DNA of 64,000 nucleotides, taken from Thunnus maccoyii. Its lineage: Eukaryota; Chordata; Actinopteri; Scombriformes; Scombridae. The notes below the pieces were generated by a model. It was not told where the DNA came from. It saw nothing but the letters and a program-made list of their open reading frames with translations, and did not search any database. Below are positions 13,101 through 24,308 of this stretch, piece after piece; position 1 is the first letter of the stretch, and each line of letters starts with the position of its first letter. Location of the stretch: contig NC_056537.1 in NCBI RefSeq assembly GCF_910596095.1, forward strand, positions 3,510,574 to 3,574,573, in the 5' to 3' direction. The translations under genes were made by a program, and so were the position numbers.

Positions 13101-13139
13101 CAGAGCCAGAAGACCCAGGGTGCTCTTCAGACCAAACAT
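7110..13139 (-). CDS. astacin A: nephrosin-like six-cysteine astacin metalloprotease
   Basis: This encodes a secreted zinc endopeptidase of the astacin family, in the fish six-cysteine (C6AST) group that includes nephrosin and the hatching enzymes. Seven exons on the minus strand: 13068-13139, 12367-12412, 10289-10441, 9516-9633, 8785-8963, 7777-7858, 7110-7239. They sum to 780 bp (259 aa) with all phases matching. Residues 1-20 are a signal peptide (MFGLKSTLG...VTA); a short propeptide follows. The mature enzyme probably starts at N61 in ERNADPC, whose CTSHNC motif supplies the two extra cysteines of the group. The zinc site [13 protein letters not shown] begins near residue 159, and the Met-turn is SVMQY with the zinc-ligand tyrosine. 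The stop TAG follows LYNCK. An oddity: exons 5 and 6 join as P-R-W-E-Y, where the usual residue is Gly. Intron-containing structure and HEQC favour nephrosin over the often intronless hatching enzyme HCE. Confidence 0.88.
8320..8456 (+). mobile_element. degenerate tRNA-derived SINE
   Basis: The head 'gagcacccagtggccgaatg' then 'gttatt' keeps a recognisable polymerase III A box (tggccgaatggtt). 'atgattgaattctggcc' sits in the B-box place, followed by 'tttgttgcatgtca', as in the teleost SINE at 25255-25420. It lies in intron 5 of astacin A. No clear target-site duplication. Confidence 0.6.
8755..8776. repeat. poly-G tract beside a splice donor
   Basis: An uninterrupted G run of about 20 bases, read as poly-C in the transcript. 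It starts 8 bases inside the intron downstream of astacin A exon 5 (8785-8963). Its length is likely uncertain in the assembly. Confidence 0.9.
10735..11528 (+). mobile_element. Tc1-like transposase pseudogene in astacin A intron
   Basis: The plus strand carries a decayed Tc1/mariner-type transposase. 'ggtggtagtatcatggtttg' matches the GGSIMVW block, and further on (11098-11160) SQSPDLNPIEMLWRDLKKAV carries the conserved PDLNPIE block with the catalytic Glu. Several stops and frame breaks interrupt it. The right end, 'gggttcacaaactttcgagc' then 'agcactgta' (to about 11528), looks like the terminal repeat of this group. The left end is not found. It sits in intron 2 of astacin A. Confidence 0.85.
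11600..11912. repeat. dispersed teleost repeat with 'gctaagctaac' core
   Basis: It contains 'agctgtttccccctgtttcc', 'agtctttatgctaaactaag' and ends 'cccaaaatgtcaaactattt'. This is the signature of an abundant non-coding teleost repeat with hAT-like or unknown origin. In intron 2 of astacin A. Confidence 0.6.
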
Positions 13140-13293
13140 GTCTTCCTGAAAACCTCAAGTGAACAAAGCTTAAAAATGAATTAAAATGATCCTCAAACCC
13201 CAAATTCTCAATAGAAAGTTAAGTCGGTGAGTTTCTTTCTATGCAATGTTATAAACAGTAATCAGGACTGGATGAGAGGAGAAATGACTGAAG

Positions 13294-13362
13294 GTATAAA
13301 TAAACCTGCTGCAGCTGATAAGACAATTTCACCTTGATGCCACATGCTTATTCCCACACTAG
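13294..13362 (-). promoter_or_regulatory. astacin A promoter: TATA-like box and conserved module
   Basis: At 13315-13360 (written on plus) CTGATAAGAC..TTTCACCTTGATG..CACATG..ATTCCC closely matches 21141-21186 upstream of gene B and, less well, 31421-31466 upstream of gene C, each roughly 120-340 bp before its start codon. It contains a GATA site (TGATAAG) and CACCTTGA, an NR5A/ERR-like half site in reverse. Between the module and the ATG lies a TATA-like stretch (TTTATTTATACC on the coding strand, about 13294-13303) and CTGCAGCAGG. Confidence 0.6.
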
Positions 13363-16166
13363 TGTTAGTGTACAGAGAAAATGACCCCATTTTTCAGTGG
13401 TTAATTATAATAATAAGTTAGTTAGTAGATGCATTTAAGAAACAATCTATAGAGTTATTTACATTAAATTTACATTTAAATGATGATACTATCTTGGTAA
13501 CAAAGTTGATTATTAATGATCATTAAATGTTGAAATTAATAGTCTGATTTAGTTTTCTGTCTTTCAATTATGAATAATTTGCATAACATTTTTAAAGAAT
13601 ATTCAATTTAAGTAGTTGTTACACCATTTGTCTATCATATTCCATCCAAGTTCATTTGTCTCCTTTTACAGCTTTCTAAGTTCACATTATGTCCTTTTTG
13701 TAATTCATAGGAAGTAGGCAGCTGTTTGCCAACACATCAGCATTAACCACTTTATAAGCTGATGATACGGGGGAAGCTATGAGGCTTGTTGTATTGTGGA
13801 TGAATGCAACTTTAAATCAGAGTGATGAGACAGACACTCTGAGAGTTAATGCATGTGTAACTCTGCACCAGGTACAGAAAACATGATGTAAAATCTTAGC
13901 CCAGATGGAAGGTACCATACACCCAGAGTGCTCTTTACAGCTGTCATGTCAAAGCAGAGCACTGACATTGAACAATCCTGCAAAAACTTGGATTAAAGTG
14001 CCATGAATTGGCTCACAGTTCAGACAAAGAAGGAGGGAGAGCACACAAATAAAGTGTGACAGTAAGATCCGTGATGTTTGTGGGTTTATGGGTGAGTGGG
14101 TAATAATTCAGGAAGGTTGGAAGCTGACAGCAAACAAAACAAAAGCAGGAGAACATGTGGGAGCAGAGAGAGAAGGAAGCAGACTGAGCTGGCCAGCTAT
14201 GTAAGCCCTCTGAACCAGCAACCCAGGTGAAAATCCTCCCACGCACAACCTCCACTCAACTGGCTGCTTCCTGAAAGGGGAGGAGAGAAAACAACCAGGC
14301 CAGGCAGAGTAGGAGCAGGAGGGGTCATCGCATCCCCCCCGCATGAGAACAGCGATCACTGAAATACTCTGTAAAGGTTTAAAAAATAAAGCAAACAAAC
14401 GAATGATAAACGATAAGTACTATAAATACACTTTTAAACACATTTAGCTTTTAAAAGAGAGAAGCGCTGCTGGTGTCCCTCAAACCAAGGCAAGCCGACA
14501 TGCGTTGGTGTGTTTTTTAATGACTCTAACCCACTGAAATAAAGGCCTTTTATTTTTCAAACCTACCTTGAGTACCTGGACCTGGATTTTTTATGCCATT
14601 GTTTTGGTCATAATTCTTCTGCTCTTCTTGAACATTTATCTTTTATTTTAACCTTTTAGCTATTACTTTGCCTTTTACATTTTGATTTTATTTCAACAAT
14701 ATACTAGAAAGATCAGCAACAGCAACATCTGGCAACCCTACACCAAGTAATTACAGAACTAGCAGTAAAAATGAATATAACGATGGCAAAAGCGCAAAAC
14801 TTCCTATCTGCAGCATTTTCTGATTGGCGGATTTCACTTTGGATGATGAGAACAAGGAAGGCTGCTCATATTCAGTCTGTCTGCAAGATAATCCCGCCCT
14901 TCATTGTGACAGAAAAGTCACACAACAAAACAAAAAGAGTCCCTGGATGTGTAGAGAGGCTACAGCACGAGTGTGTTACACAATCACTGAACATTCATTT
15001 CCAGTGGACGAGGAAGCAAATACACTGAATTTAAGGAATTCTGACCCTAGTATACTACAATGTAGTAACTATTACATTTACTACATCTTTTTACCTGAAA
15101 ACAAACTTAATTTTATTTTTAATTTAATTTTAATTATTAACTTAATTTAGAGCATCGTTTTGTAGAACCTCTTCCAACTTGCACCAAGTGCAAAAGCTCC
15201 TATCTGCACTTTGCGAGGCATTAATATCTAGTCGGTATTGTTAACACATAATATAATAATAAAGTCTAAAAACAGTGTATTATGTATTGGGTATCCTTAA
15301 CAAATAACATTCTGCAAGAAAACAAGTTTTTTTTTTACTTTTCTCAAAAAACTGCATTTTTCAGATAGGAGGTTTTGCTCTTCGGCCATCGATAAGCAAG
15401 TCTTTAACTCACCAAATTATCTTATTCCCCCTGCAACCTGGTATATATGTCACAACCTGGCTCAAGGCAGGACAAAATGGGGGAACTGACACATGGGTTG
15501 TAACTAAAAAAAATGGTTTATTGTACATAACTACAAGAGAAATTAAACTTAAGACCAAGTGAAGTGTAAAAATGAAAACAGCATGAACAAGATTACTACT
15601 AAGGCTGTAATAAGACATCCAGAGTGTTGCCTCAGAATAAATTAGCAACTCATGAACAAAATCAGTCGATGAGGTTCAAGACTTAAATTGCAAATTAATA
15701 CACAGGACCAGACTGGTACAGCTCTGTGTAGCTTTGAATAAGTTCAGGTTGGACTTTGGTCTCTTTCTGAACAGTGAAATCAGAGTGATGGCAGATGAAA
15801 AGAAAATCACTGCTGATAAGAAAACACACCTTGATGTCACCTTGTATACAAGAATGAGATGTTCCCTTACCTATAAAAACAATTCTCATCTTTCTAAAAA
15901 TGCTTCCAAGAACTGCAGAAGCTATGATGACTATGATTTAATTTAAATAAAATAAAATAAAATAAAAACCAACTCAGAGGCACTGTATGCTTAAATGCAA
16001 CTTTATTGCCAATAATTAAACCATTACTGTTGACCCAACGATGGTCAACAGTGGTGATGATGAGGATGATGATTCTCTTTGTGAAGTAATGCTGTGCTCT
16101 CAGCATGGGCAACTGTTTAAAAAGAGAACATTAAAGTTTAGTGCATCAGGAAATCAACTTCTCTCA
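13363..16166. other. intergenic region between astacins A and B
   Basis: No gene is recognised. It holds the astacin A upstream region, a TA-flanked MITE at 14781-15391, an (AAAAT)n run at about 15944-15966, and AT-rich sequence. Open frames such as 14824-15150 lie inside the MITE and are not genes. Confidence 0.6.
14781..15391 (+). mobile_element. MITE-1 copy 1 (TIR ACGATGG.../...CCATCGA, TA target)
   Basis: The left end 'cgatggcaaaagcgcaaaac' and the inverted right end (complement 'cgatggccgaagagcaaaac') form imperfect terminal inverted repeats of about 40 bp. A second copy lies inverted at 25927-26559. Both are bounded by TA, as in Tc1/mariner-like elements. The shared short open frame starting [11 protein letters not shown] is not conserved beyond the repeat and is not a credible gene. 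Confidence 0.8.
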
Positions 16167-16657
16167 TTAACCCTTTCATGCATAGTGATCACTACAGCTA
16201 ATCACTACGGCTAATCAAAAGCCGTTTTCTTATATATGCATGGGGTTTTAATGGTATAGTTGCACATCAGCCACCACAGTGGATTCTAGTGTGTCATCCC
16301 ATACACTGCCATTCATTGGCCAGCCTTTGTAAGTGCAATACAAATTTCTCAAAACCATAGACTGTAAAAGCTCAAAACCAAGATGGCCGCCTGCTGGCCG
16401 GAAATGCTCAACAGCTCAGGAACATCTTGCTAATCCTTCTATAGTAATAGACCCTTGCAGGTAAATAAAATTTTGTGACATCAAGTAACAACTAAGGAGT
16501 AATACAATTGTTAAAATTTCCAAGTTTTGATTTTATGTTGGGAGAAAATGAGAATTAATCATCATTCAAATATTTTTTTCATGCCTAAAGAGGAATAAAA
16601 ACACTTAGGAAAAAAATCCTGACTGAGGTTATCATAAGTCATGCATGAAAGGGTTAA
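16167..16657. mobile_element. piggyBac-like MITE (TTAA target)
   Basis: The element at 16171-16653 (483 bp) starts CCCTTTCATGCAT and ends ATGCATGAAAGGG, a perfect 13-bp inverted repeat, and each end is flanked by TTAA. CCCTTT ends with TTAA duplication are the known hallmark of piggyBac-type elements. There is no transposase. Interior markers are 'tgatcactacagctaatcac' and 'aagatggccgcctgctggcc'. It lies just downstream of astacin B. Confidence 0.85.
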
Positions 16658-16879
16658 TCTGTAAGTGCGAGAGATACACACTTATGAGAGTTGCTGGTTG
16701 TAGGTTTATCATTTCATTAACTGCTGTACAAGTAAACTGCATATCAGGAATTCAAAACAATACTTTCACCTGATTAATTCATATAAAGAAACTTACTTTT
16801 TCCTTCATGTTGTTGATTAAGGGATTTATATTTAATAAAATCTGTTATGGTTGAAAAGATGACATTTACATAACACTGT

Positions 16880-17276
16880 TCAGCACTTGTACAGCCTGTT
16901 CAGTCTGAGGATGTCCTTCTGGCTCATCTCAGTAGCCGTGCCGAACTGAACACTGGAGTCAGGGATCGCTACCAAGGTGGGCTTGTTGTTCTTGGAGAAG
17001 GCGTACCTGAAACCACAAAGTGCAAAACATTAATGAGCGTTGATAAAAAGATGAGGGCAACAATTGAGAACTGCACTGTTATCTTTGAAAGATTTTTAGG
17101 AGGAAATACAAAACAAAAGTTTGTTAGCTTAGCATAATTGGATATTTCCATCTCGCTGTGAACTGCTGACTGAAGTTTTTACAAGCTAAGACATTATTTA
17201 AGTTTTAACGGTGCAATTGGATTTAGTAAATTACTAGTTTGAAACTAGCTAGTAGTTTCTGAGAAGTACAGTACTT

Positions 17277-17307
<31 letters not shown>

Positions 17308-20300
17308 TCACACACAGTCCTAGTGAATAAAATCAAGCCCTGCCTATTCACAGCAGCCTGACCAATCCGTTATTTAATTTATTGGTTTGTTATGAAAAAT
17401 GTGAAAGGCAGCTTTCTGTCAAATTAGTACAATATAAATATTTTGGTTCCATATTCATATTCAAAGCAGGTAGGGGAGAAAGGGCATCTTTTTCTTTTAC
17501 CTCATAAATAATAAGATTGATTTAGACCAACATTCACTCATAACACCTGCTGTGGTCATCTCTCATGCCCTCCACCACAAAGAGAGCAGTCACAGTTGTT
17601 CCTGTTTTACCTACTTGCTGTAATGCATAACAGACTCGTAGTCGTAGGTGGTTCCCAGGTTCAGAGTCTTGACTTTGTCAAAGTTGTGCTCCTTTCCTAA
17701 AGATGTGAAAAGACAACAATTATCATGAGATCCATCAGTGTCTCTATCCATTATTCATACATTATGTGGCCCGTGGGGTTTTTACTTCGGGGCTTTAACT
17801 GGGGTTACATGATTTCTGGAGATTTTCTGTATTTTTCTTAATATCAACAAATCTCATGCGGAGAACCAATATAGAAAATAACCATCCCCATCCTTTAATA
17901 TCAAAAATAGATCTTATGGTGCAGCATTATATCCCTTGTAAGTTACTTAAAATCTAAACGTCTCAGTTTAGTTGTTATATTACTGTGATAGTTGCAAATA
18001 GACGAACCAGGAATGACGTTCTCCAGCACAACGCGGATGTACTGGTCCCGGTCAGAGCGTTTCTGCTCATGCTGGAAGCCCAGTGCGTGGAGCACCTCAT
18101 GCTGGACCGTGTCGTGGTAAACACAACCTGAGCGCTGCAGGGACAGTGTCTGTGCGTTGCCTAGACGGCCGATGTAAGAGTAACACCTGTGATGACAATT
18201 TGGGAGAGATTTCAGGACAACCTGTCAGTCATTTTGTCTACTGTTGTTTAGTTTTAGCATAGAGAGAAGGAAACATTTTTTTTTTTTAAAAAACTTCAGG
18301 ATACCAGTCAAAGTATTTCCAAAACTGTACGTGCAGTATCTAATACATGCGTACCCATTAAGGGACTGGATGTTCAGGTAGTCTGTCTGACCGGTGCGTT
18401 TGACAAAGCGCAAACAAGAGAAATCATGGAAGGACTGCAGACCACGCTCGATGACTGACACCTCACGAGGGGCTGGAAAAAACAGCAAAGGGTCACTTAA
18501 AACTGACACCACACCAGCCAAAACACTGACATAATATTATGATATTGTGAAGGCACAATGACTACAAAACAATAGACATGCAAGAACATTTTCCCATTCT
18601 TCTCTTAAAACATTTTTCTGTGAGGTTTGCTCGTTCAAGTTGCAGTTGACAAACTCTCTTAACTGCCGAAACTTGTCGTAAAGTATTAGTTTCAGCCTGA
18701 TGAATGTCACCTGTTCATAAGGAGGTGCGCCTTTGTTATATTTGATCATTAGCAAAATCAACGCAACTAAAATGTCAATATAAGGCGACCTGTTCTTGTG
18801 GTGAGGTTCATTCACAAGCGCTGCACTGTGACAGAAATAAAGAGGGAATGGTTTGACGTGAAGATAGTTGCTAAATAAACATCTTTCCAAAGCAAAGTGC
18901 TCTATGACAAATATGAGATCAAGGGATGTGACAGTCACAGAGATATTGGAATATTATAGCCTACAGTAGGTGATGTTACACTGCCAGCTGCTACACAAGA
19001 TAATACTGGACAGAGACCTGCAGATAGACTCTGCTGTTGACAACTAATGAAATGTAGAAGTCCCTGTGACAAAATATGCCAAGAAAAATCACGAGGTGTA
19101 AAAAACCTTTCAGTAAACTGGCAGCCATGATGATGATGATAAAATAATTGTATTTTAGTTGAATTTGCCATCATATTTCAACTCCAAATTCCTTGAGATT
19201 AAGACATAAATTAAACAAGTGTTTCTCCCCTTAGAAAGACAGAGACTATCTGTTCATGACTCATACATGTCTGAACAGTTATGTGTGCCGCTTAAGAATG
19301 AATCTGCTCATACGAGTGATTCTTGCATGAGGCTCATTGTCACATTAGTAAAGCATTTTTGACAAGATTTTTAGGATATGCTGTGTCAGAAATACTGACC
19401 TGGACGTGTTGAGGGACTTTCCCAACAGTTTCATAATAGTAGGACTTTTCCATGCAGGTTTTATTTAGGGGAACACATTAAACAATTTTGTGCAATAAAA
19501 AAATAATTGTTTTTTAACTGACTGATGGTTTCTTTTTTCATTCGTGGATGATTAGATATCACTGATGTATGTAAACAATAGAGTAAAGATCCTACATGTT
19601 GAAGTATGAATGCTGGAAAAAGGCTGCTTCTTCAATTTTATCAACTCATATTATTCAATTACATATGTGGATTCACTTTAAAATTGTTTTTTTCAGAAAT
19701 CACATATTGCACTTTTAAGGGCTAAATCACAGTATTTAGCACTCACAGTACTCGCTGGAAATGACGTAGGCTATGTAGACCTTTCCATTGGCAGACTTGG
19801 GCCACATGCAGCCTTTGGCCGTGCAGGGGTCAGCATTTCTCTCAGCCTCAGAATCAAAGGCAACATCGTCCTCTACGAAGGGCTCATCAGGAGAACGGAC
19901 TGCAGCAAACAAAGTGATCAATGTAAGAATACTTTCCTCTAATTGGGATTATCAGTCTGCCAATAAGATCTGAGGTTTCTGCTGGTGAGGAAGATAGAGC
20001 TGTCATCAAAGTCTTGTTTTGAGTATTGTTAGCTCAAGAATCAGTAGTAGTAACAAAAAACAGATCCCTTTCTCATTACATCACATTCTTGGCACCAGAA
20101 CAAGCACGTGCATGTGGCAATCACTCTATCAATTCAGAAAATTCACACAATAAACTTTTTGTCAGTGACCATTTAAAACTTTCCCCTATGATTCAGGAAT
20201 TAACAGAGAATTGCAAAAAATAAATGAATAAAATAAATGCTCAATGTTTCTTAAACAGTGAAAATATAATACATTAGCTGCTTATTATAATAAAAGGTAT

Positions 20301-20845
20301 CTGTATTGATATTGGGGATTCAGGCCTTGTTAGTTATACTTATCAGATGGAAATCAAATGTTGTGGTATCACCCACCCTGAATGTCCAAAGATAGGGATC
20401 AGAGCAAACAAAAACCTGATGTACACTTTCTCATGACTCTTAAAAATTCTCACCAGCATCTCTGTTGACTCTCTCAATCCGCTCTGAAGTAGTCAAACCC
20501 TTATCGACCTGTAGGAAAGAGTGATTGAAGTTTTAGTTTATGAACTGGTTAACTGTTAGACTGTGATTAAGCACTTTTTACATGGCATTATTGTTTTTAG
20601 CATTATCATTATATATGATGCAATTGTGTTTGTATGAAATACAAACACAGGGAACTTACACAGTCAGGAGTTTTCCAGAAATTATATAGAAAAAAAAGGA
20701 GACAGAGAAACCAATTTAGAGTGATTATTTAGTTTCAAAAATAGTGTAGATGTAATACAACTGGAGTCAGCCTCACCTCCTCCTCAGCCCAGGCTGAGAC
20801 AGCCACCAGGACCACAAGGCCCAGAATGCACTTCTGTGCAACCAT
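16880..20845 (-). CDS. astacin B: nephrosin-like six-cysteine astacin metalloprotease
   Basis: Second member of the tandem astacin cluster, a secreted zinc endopeptidase. Seven minus-strand exons: 20777-20845, 20454-20508, 19747-19899, 18355-18472, 18008-18186, 17615-17696, 16880-17006. The total is 783 bp (260 aa) with all phases consistent. Signal peptide MVAQKCILGLVVLVAVSAWA; propeptide with the FVEDDVAFD segment; mature start probably at N63 of [12 protein letters not shown]. The zinc site is HEVLHALGFQHEQ, followed by KRSDRD where genes A and C have CRSDRD, so this copy has exactly six mature cysteines. The Met-turn is SVMHY. It ends LYKC then TGA. Exon 2 is 9 bp longer than in A and C. 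An ATTAAA poly(A)-type signal lies about 45 nt past the stop. All catalytic residues are present, so the product is probably active. Confidence 0.88.
17279..17318. repeat. (CA)n microsatellite
   Basis: About 40 bp of CA repeats with one CTCA interruption, in intron 6 of astacin B. Confidence 0.95.
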
Positions 20846-21054
20846 GTCAAAAAATAACCTGCAGCAAGACACAAACAACCAACAAAATACCTATGACTAC
20901 ATTTTCCTGTCATTACATATTTATTTTTTGTCACCTTTGTTACTCAAAAACACTCAGAAACAGCATTTAAAATGATGATGATGATGACAAATGATAAATG
21001 ATACTTACTGCTATGCTTCAAGGGAAGAAAACACAGTCAATGGTGCAAATTCAC

Positions 21055-21186
21055 ATTATAAAGCATCAGCTGCACCGGAAAGCCATCCATTTAGGGATAT
21101 ATTTAGGACAGTTGGGGAAAAAGTGTGTGAGTGAAAACGCCTGATAAGAATATTTCACCTTGATGCCACATTGCACTATTCCCATA
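21055..21186 (-). promoter_or_regulatory. astacin B promoter: TATA-like box and conserved module
   Basis: The block 21141-21186 (plus: CTGATAAGAATATTTCACCT followed by TGATGCCACATTG and ATTCCC) is almost the same as 13315-13360 upstream of astacin A. The run TTTCACCTTGATGCCACAT is identical in both. A TTATAA sequence at about 21055-21060 beside CAGCTGC lies between the module and the start codon (20845). Confidence 0.6.
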
Positions 21187-22740
21187 AAAAGAGCTTTCCT
21201 AATCTTGTTTGATTTCGACCAGGTACTTGGCCTCGAATGTTTCCTGTCAACAAGTGAGCTCGTTTGTCAGAGTGAGGCAGAGGACTATTCATATAATTAC
21301 TCCTTTTTAAAATGTAATCTTACACTTATTTTATTCCAGGATGAGTTGTAGTGAACAGAAGACATTTTTTACTCGTACATTCTCTGTTTTTATACTTTTT
21401 ACATCCATTAGCCTGAATGCACTTCTTCACTTTTACTGATTTTATATCTAATTTACTGAGGGATAGCTTCAAATTTAGTACATTATTGTAATATGTTTGA
21501 CTGAAATTGGTGGCAGGTATTTTTTAAGAAATGCAAAGGAGAGAATAACAAGACATACAAAACAAGAAATTACAACTAACATTGGCAGATGTTTCATCTC
21601 CAGTCAGGCTGTGTCTGGTGAGGGAGAGGATATGATTGGACAACCAAGATGCAGCCTCTGTAATCCTGATTTATGATTGGCTAATGCCTATTTTTTTTGC
21701 CCATGTTAAACCAACACATCTGATCTCTTGTCTGTTTTTCCTGAGCTAATAAAAAGTCCACTTAAACTAAGATGTAACTGCCAAAATAACGACAACATAC
21801 AGTGAAGACAGAACTATATACAGTAACACTATTTTAATTTTTATTTACATTGGAAACACAGATAAGCACGTAAATGGCTCTCAAGTATCCCCCAATAAGA
21901 CATTTCTCTTGGAGGACTTTTTGACATGTCACAGTATGTAAATACTGTGACACAGGTGTAAATAATAAAATTAATGATGGCTGAATTCCATTTAACTGCT
22001 TTAGTTTCATTGTTCTGATATGTATTGCTAATGCTGGATGACTGTCACATGGCCATGGCTTACTGGAACACTTAAATAGAAACAGAGACATCATTAAAGT
22101 GATCAGTAACACCTGTGCTTCTCTTGCTACAGTATGAGAAGTCAAAATGTCTGTTGCTAAAAGGGTCAGTTGCCTTGAAGCTGTGGGCAAACCTGAACCA
22201 AACAGACCTCATAAAGATTGTTTCCACCGACTGGCCAACTGGTTTTTCAATCTTTGACAGTCAGGAAGAAGCATTAGCCTTACAACAGAGTAATCACTAA
22301 TCACACAGACAACACACTGAATGACTGGAGTTCTTCATAATCAGCTCACAGTCATCATATATCTCCCTCCCTTTATCATGTTATGGTGAGAAACCCGGTG
22401 TAGAGCATCTGATTAATCTAAAGCTGTTTTCATTTGTTGGCTGATGCCATTGATGTTAAATGATCACTTCACTCAAAAAAGTAATTTTTCACTTATCACT
22501 GTAGTGATATCTAGCCATGCAAGCAGTTTGGTTGCATGTGCCAAAGTTTTGAGATATCTGACTAATAAACGTCTGCAGCCACTTCCAATAGTGAATCAGA
22601 TGTTGCAACAAGATTTCTGGATTTCTTCTTCATCTTTAGCGAGTTGCTGAGAATTCAATTTAGCGGTGTATGTGTGATACAACAATGTGAATGGCAATTT
22701 GAATACTAATTAGTTAAAGTTCCAGACATGTTTTCAGACA

Positions 22741-22812
22741 TACAGTACCAGTCAAAAGTTCCCATTCCCTTGAATGAGAAAGTGTGTCCAAAATTTTGAC
22801 TGGTAATGTATA
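22741..22812. mobile_element. mini Tc1-type TIR pair
   Basis: About 70 bp bounded by CAGTACCAGTCAAAAGTT on the left and AAAATTTTGACTGGTAATGTA on the right, which are imperfect inverted repeats. There is almost nothing between them. The ends match a common teleost Tc1-like terminal repeat (gtgtgtccaaa...tgactggta). It reads as a MITE made of two ends. Confidence 0.7.
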
Positions 22813-22909
22813 AAAATAGCCTGCCTTAAATAATAATTTGTGTCTGATAATGTCCATGAAAAAGTTAAATTACTTTATAAAAACATCTTAAAATTACATC
22901 TATTACAAG

Positions 22910-23880
22910 ATGTCTCCTACTTCACTGAAAAGTCCATTCTCAGTGTTTGTGCACTGGAGGCTTCACGTTTCCACACTTGTGTAAGTTACATACTGGACCA
23001 TGATTGGCTCCAAACTAGTTTTGATGTCACAAATAATGCTCAAAGGTACACGTGTTGAACTCAGATTTAAGGTGAGCACAGAGAAACTTTCCTCCTCCAA
23101 CAGAGAAATGTGAAAAAGCTCACAATTTAACCCTCATAACCGACTTGAAGTGGCATTAATTTGTTTTTGTCCACTAGGGGGCAGACATACTCCAAAGCAA
23201 GCACAGACACACAGCCCTGATTTTATCATCTGATTGGAGTTTGGTTTGGTCTCCACCAACTCCTTTAGCTGCCAGATGTTCCACTTTGTCTGCTGTTTGC
23301 TGCTGGGCAATTAGTTTATAAGAGTTGATCTACTGGAAAGTGCTGCTGGAAACAGGATGAGAGCGCTCAGACCATTGACTGTATATAAATATGGTCCTCA
23401 CTTCCTAGCCAAAATATCTCCTTTCTGGGAGCTGTCATCTTGCTTGTGTGACACCATTTGGAGTCAGAGTCTTTACAGTAGAGTCAGGCAGCGGGGTGAA
23501 TGCCTGTGGGACACACCCTCTCAGCTGTACTGCCGCCTGATGGAAGTTTGAGAGCAGCTGTCAATCATGACATCACACCCCCTTTTTATATTGTCAAATA
23601 ACTAATTTAAAACAAACTTATCAGAAAAAATGAGCACTTGGACATATACCAGCGTGATAAGAATTACTTAAAATGATAGAAACCATCTTTGGGAAAAGTT
23701 TACTTGACATGTACTTTGATATTTTTAGTTTGTCCCATCTGCTAACATTGAGGTGCCTGGGTTTATGACCTATACTGCTGCCAGCCACCAAGTGGCGATC
23801 AAGATGTTTTGGCTTCACTCATGGGGAGCTGTCATGATGTCAATATTTATATACAGGCAATGGCTCAGACTGGACCAAAG
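22910..23880. repeat. cluster of dispersed teleost repeats between astacins B and C
   Basis: Two repeat types are recognised. At about 22940-23050 is 'actggaccatgattggctcc' followed by 'aaactagttttgatgtcac'. At about 23365-23880 is 'gactgtatataaatatggtc', 'gtttatgacctatactgctg', 'ccagccaccaagtggcgatc' and 'caagatg'. Both are patterns seen widely in percomorph genomes. No coding sequence is recognised in 21190-24120. Confidence 0.55.
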
Positions 23881-24308
23881 CTATGGGTTAAAAGAGGCTA
23901 AAACATTCTGTATAGCTGCAGAGTTAATAGTGATGAGACGTGGTTTCAAGTGACACCTTTCACATTACAAGTAGGCATTTGATTTAGTGTTAATATAAAG
24001 AAATAATGCAGCTTTGAATACACATCTTAACTGCATAAACATTTGGTAATGTACAGATACTAGTGCACAAATGACAAGAAAAATTTCAATGCAGATGCAC
24101 ATAAATGTTAATTTGGAACCACTTTTTTATTCAATTGTATTAAAGAATGAAGAAACATTCTCAGAATATTAAAAAAGATGGTATGATGTCTGCACTGGCA
24201 CTGTGTTGTCAGGGCTGCTTTCATCACCTGGTGGAAAACAGAAACAGAAACATGTTAAATGCAACAAACACAGCTTTACATTTTCTCACGAGTCACTGCA
24301 AGTTAAAT

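Noticed and set aside
14824-15150. Open frame starting [11 protein letters not shown], also found at 26271-26516
   Set aside because: It lies wholly inside MITE-1 and its two copies differ in frame and length after about 30 residues; it is repeat sequence, not a gene.
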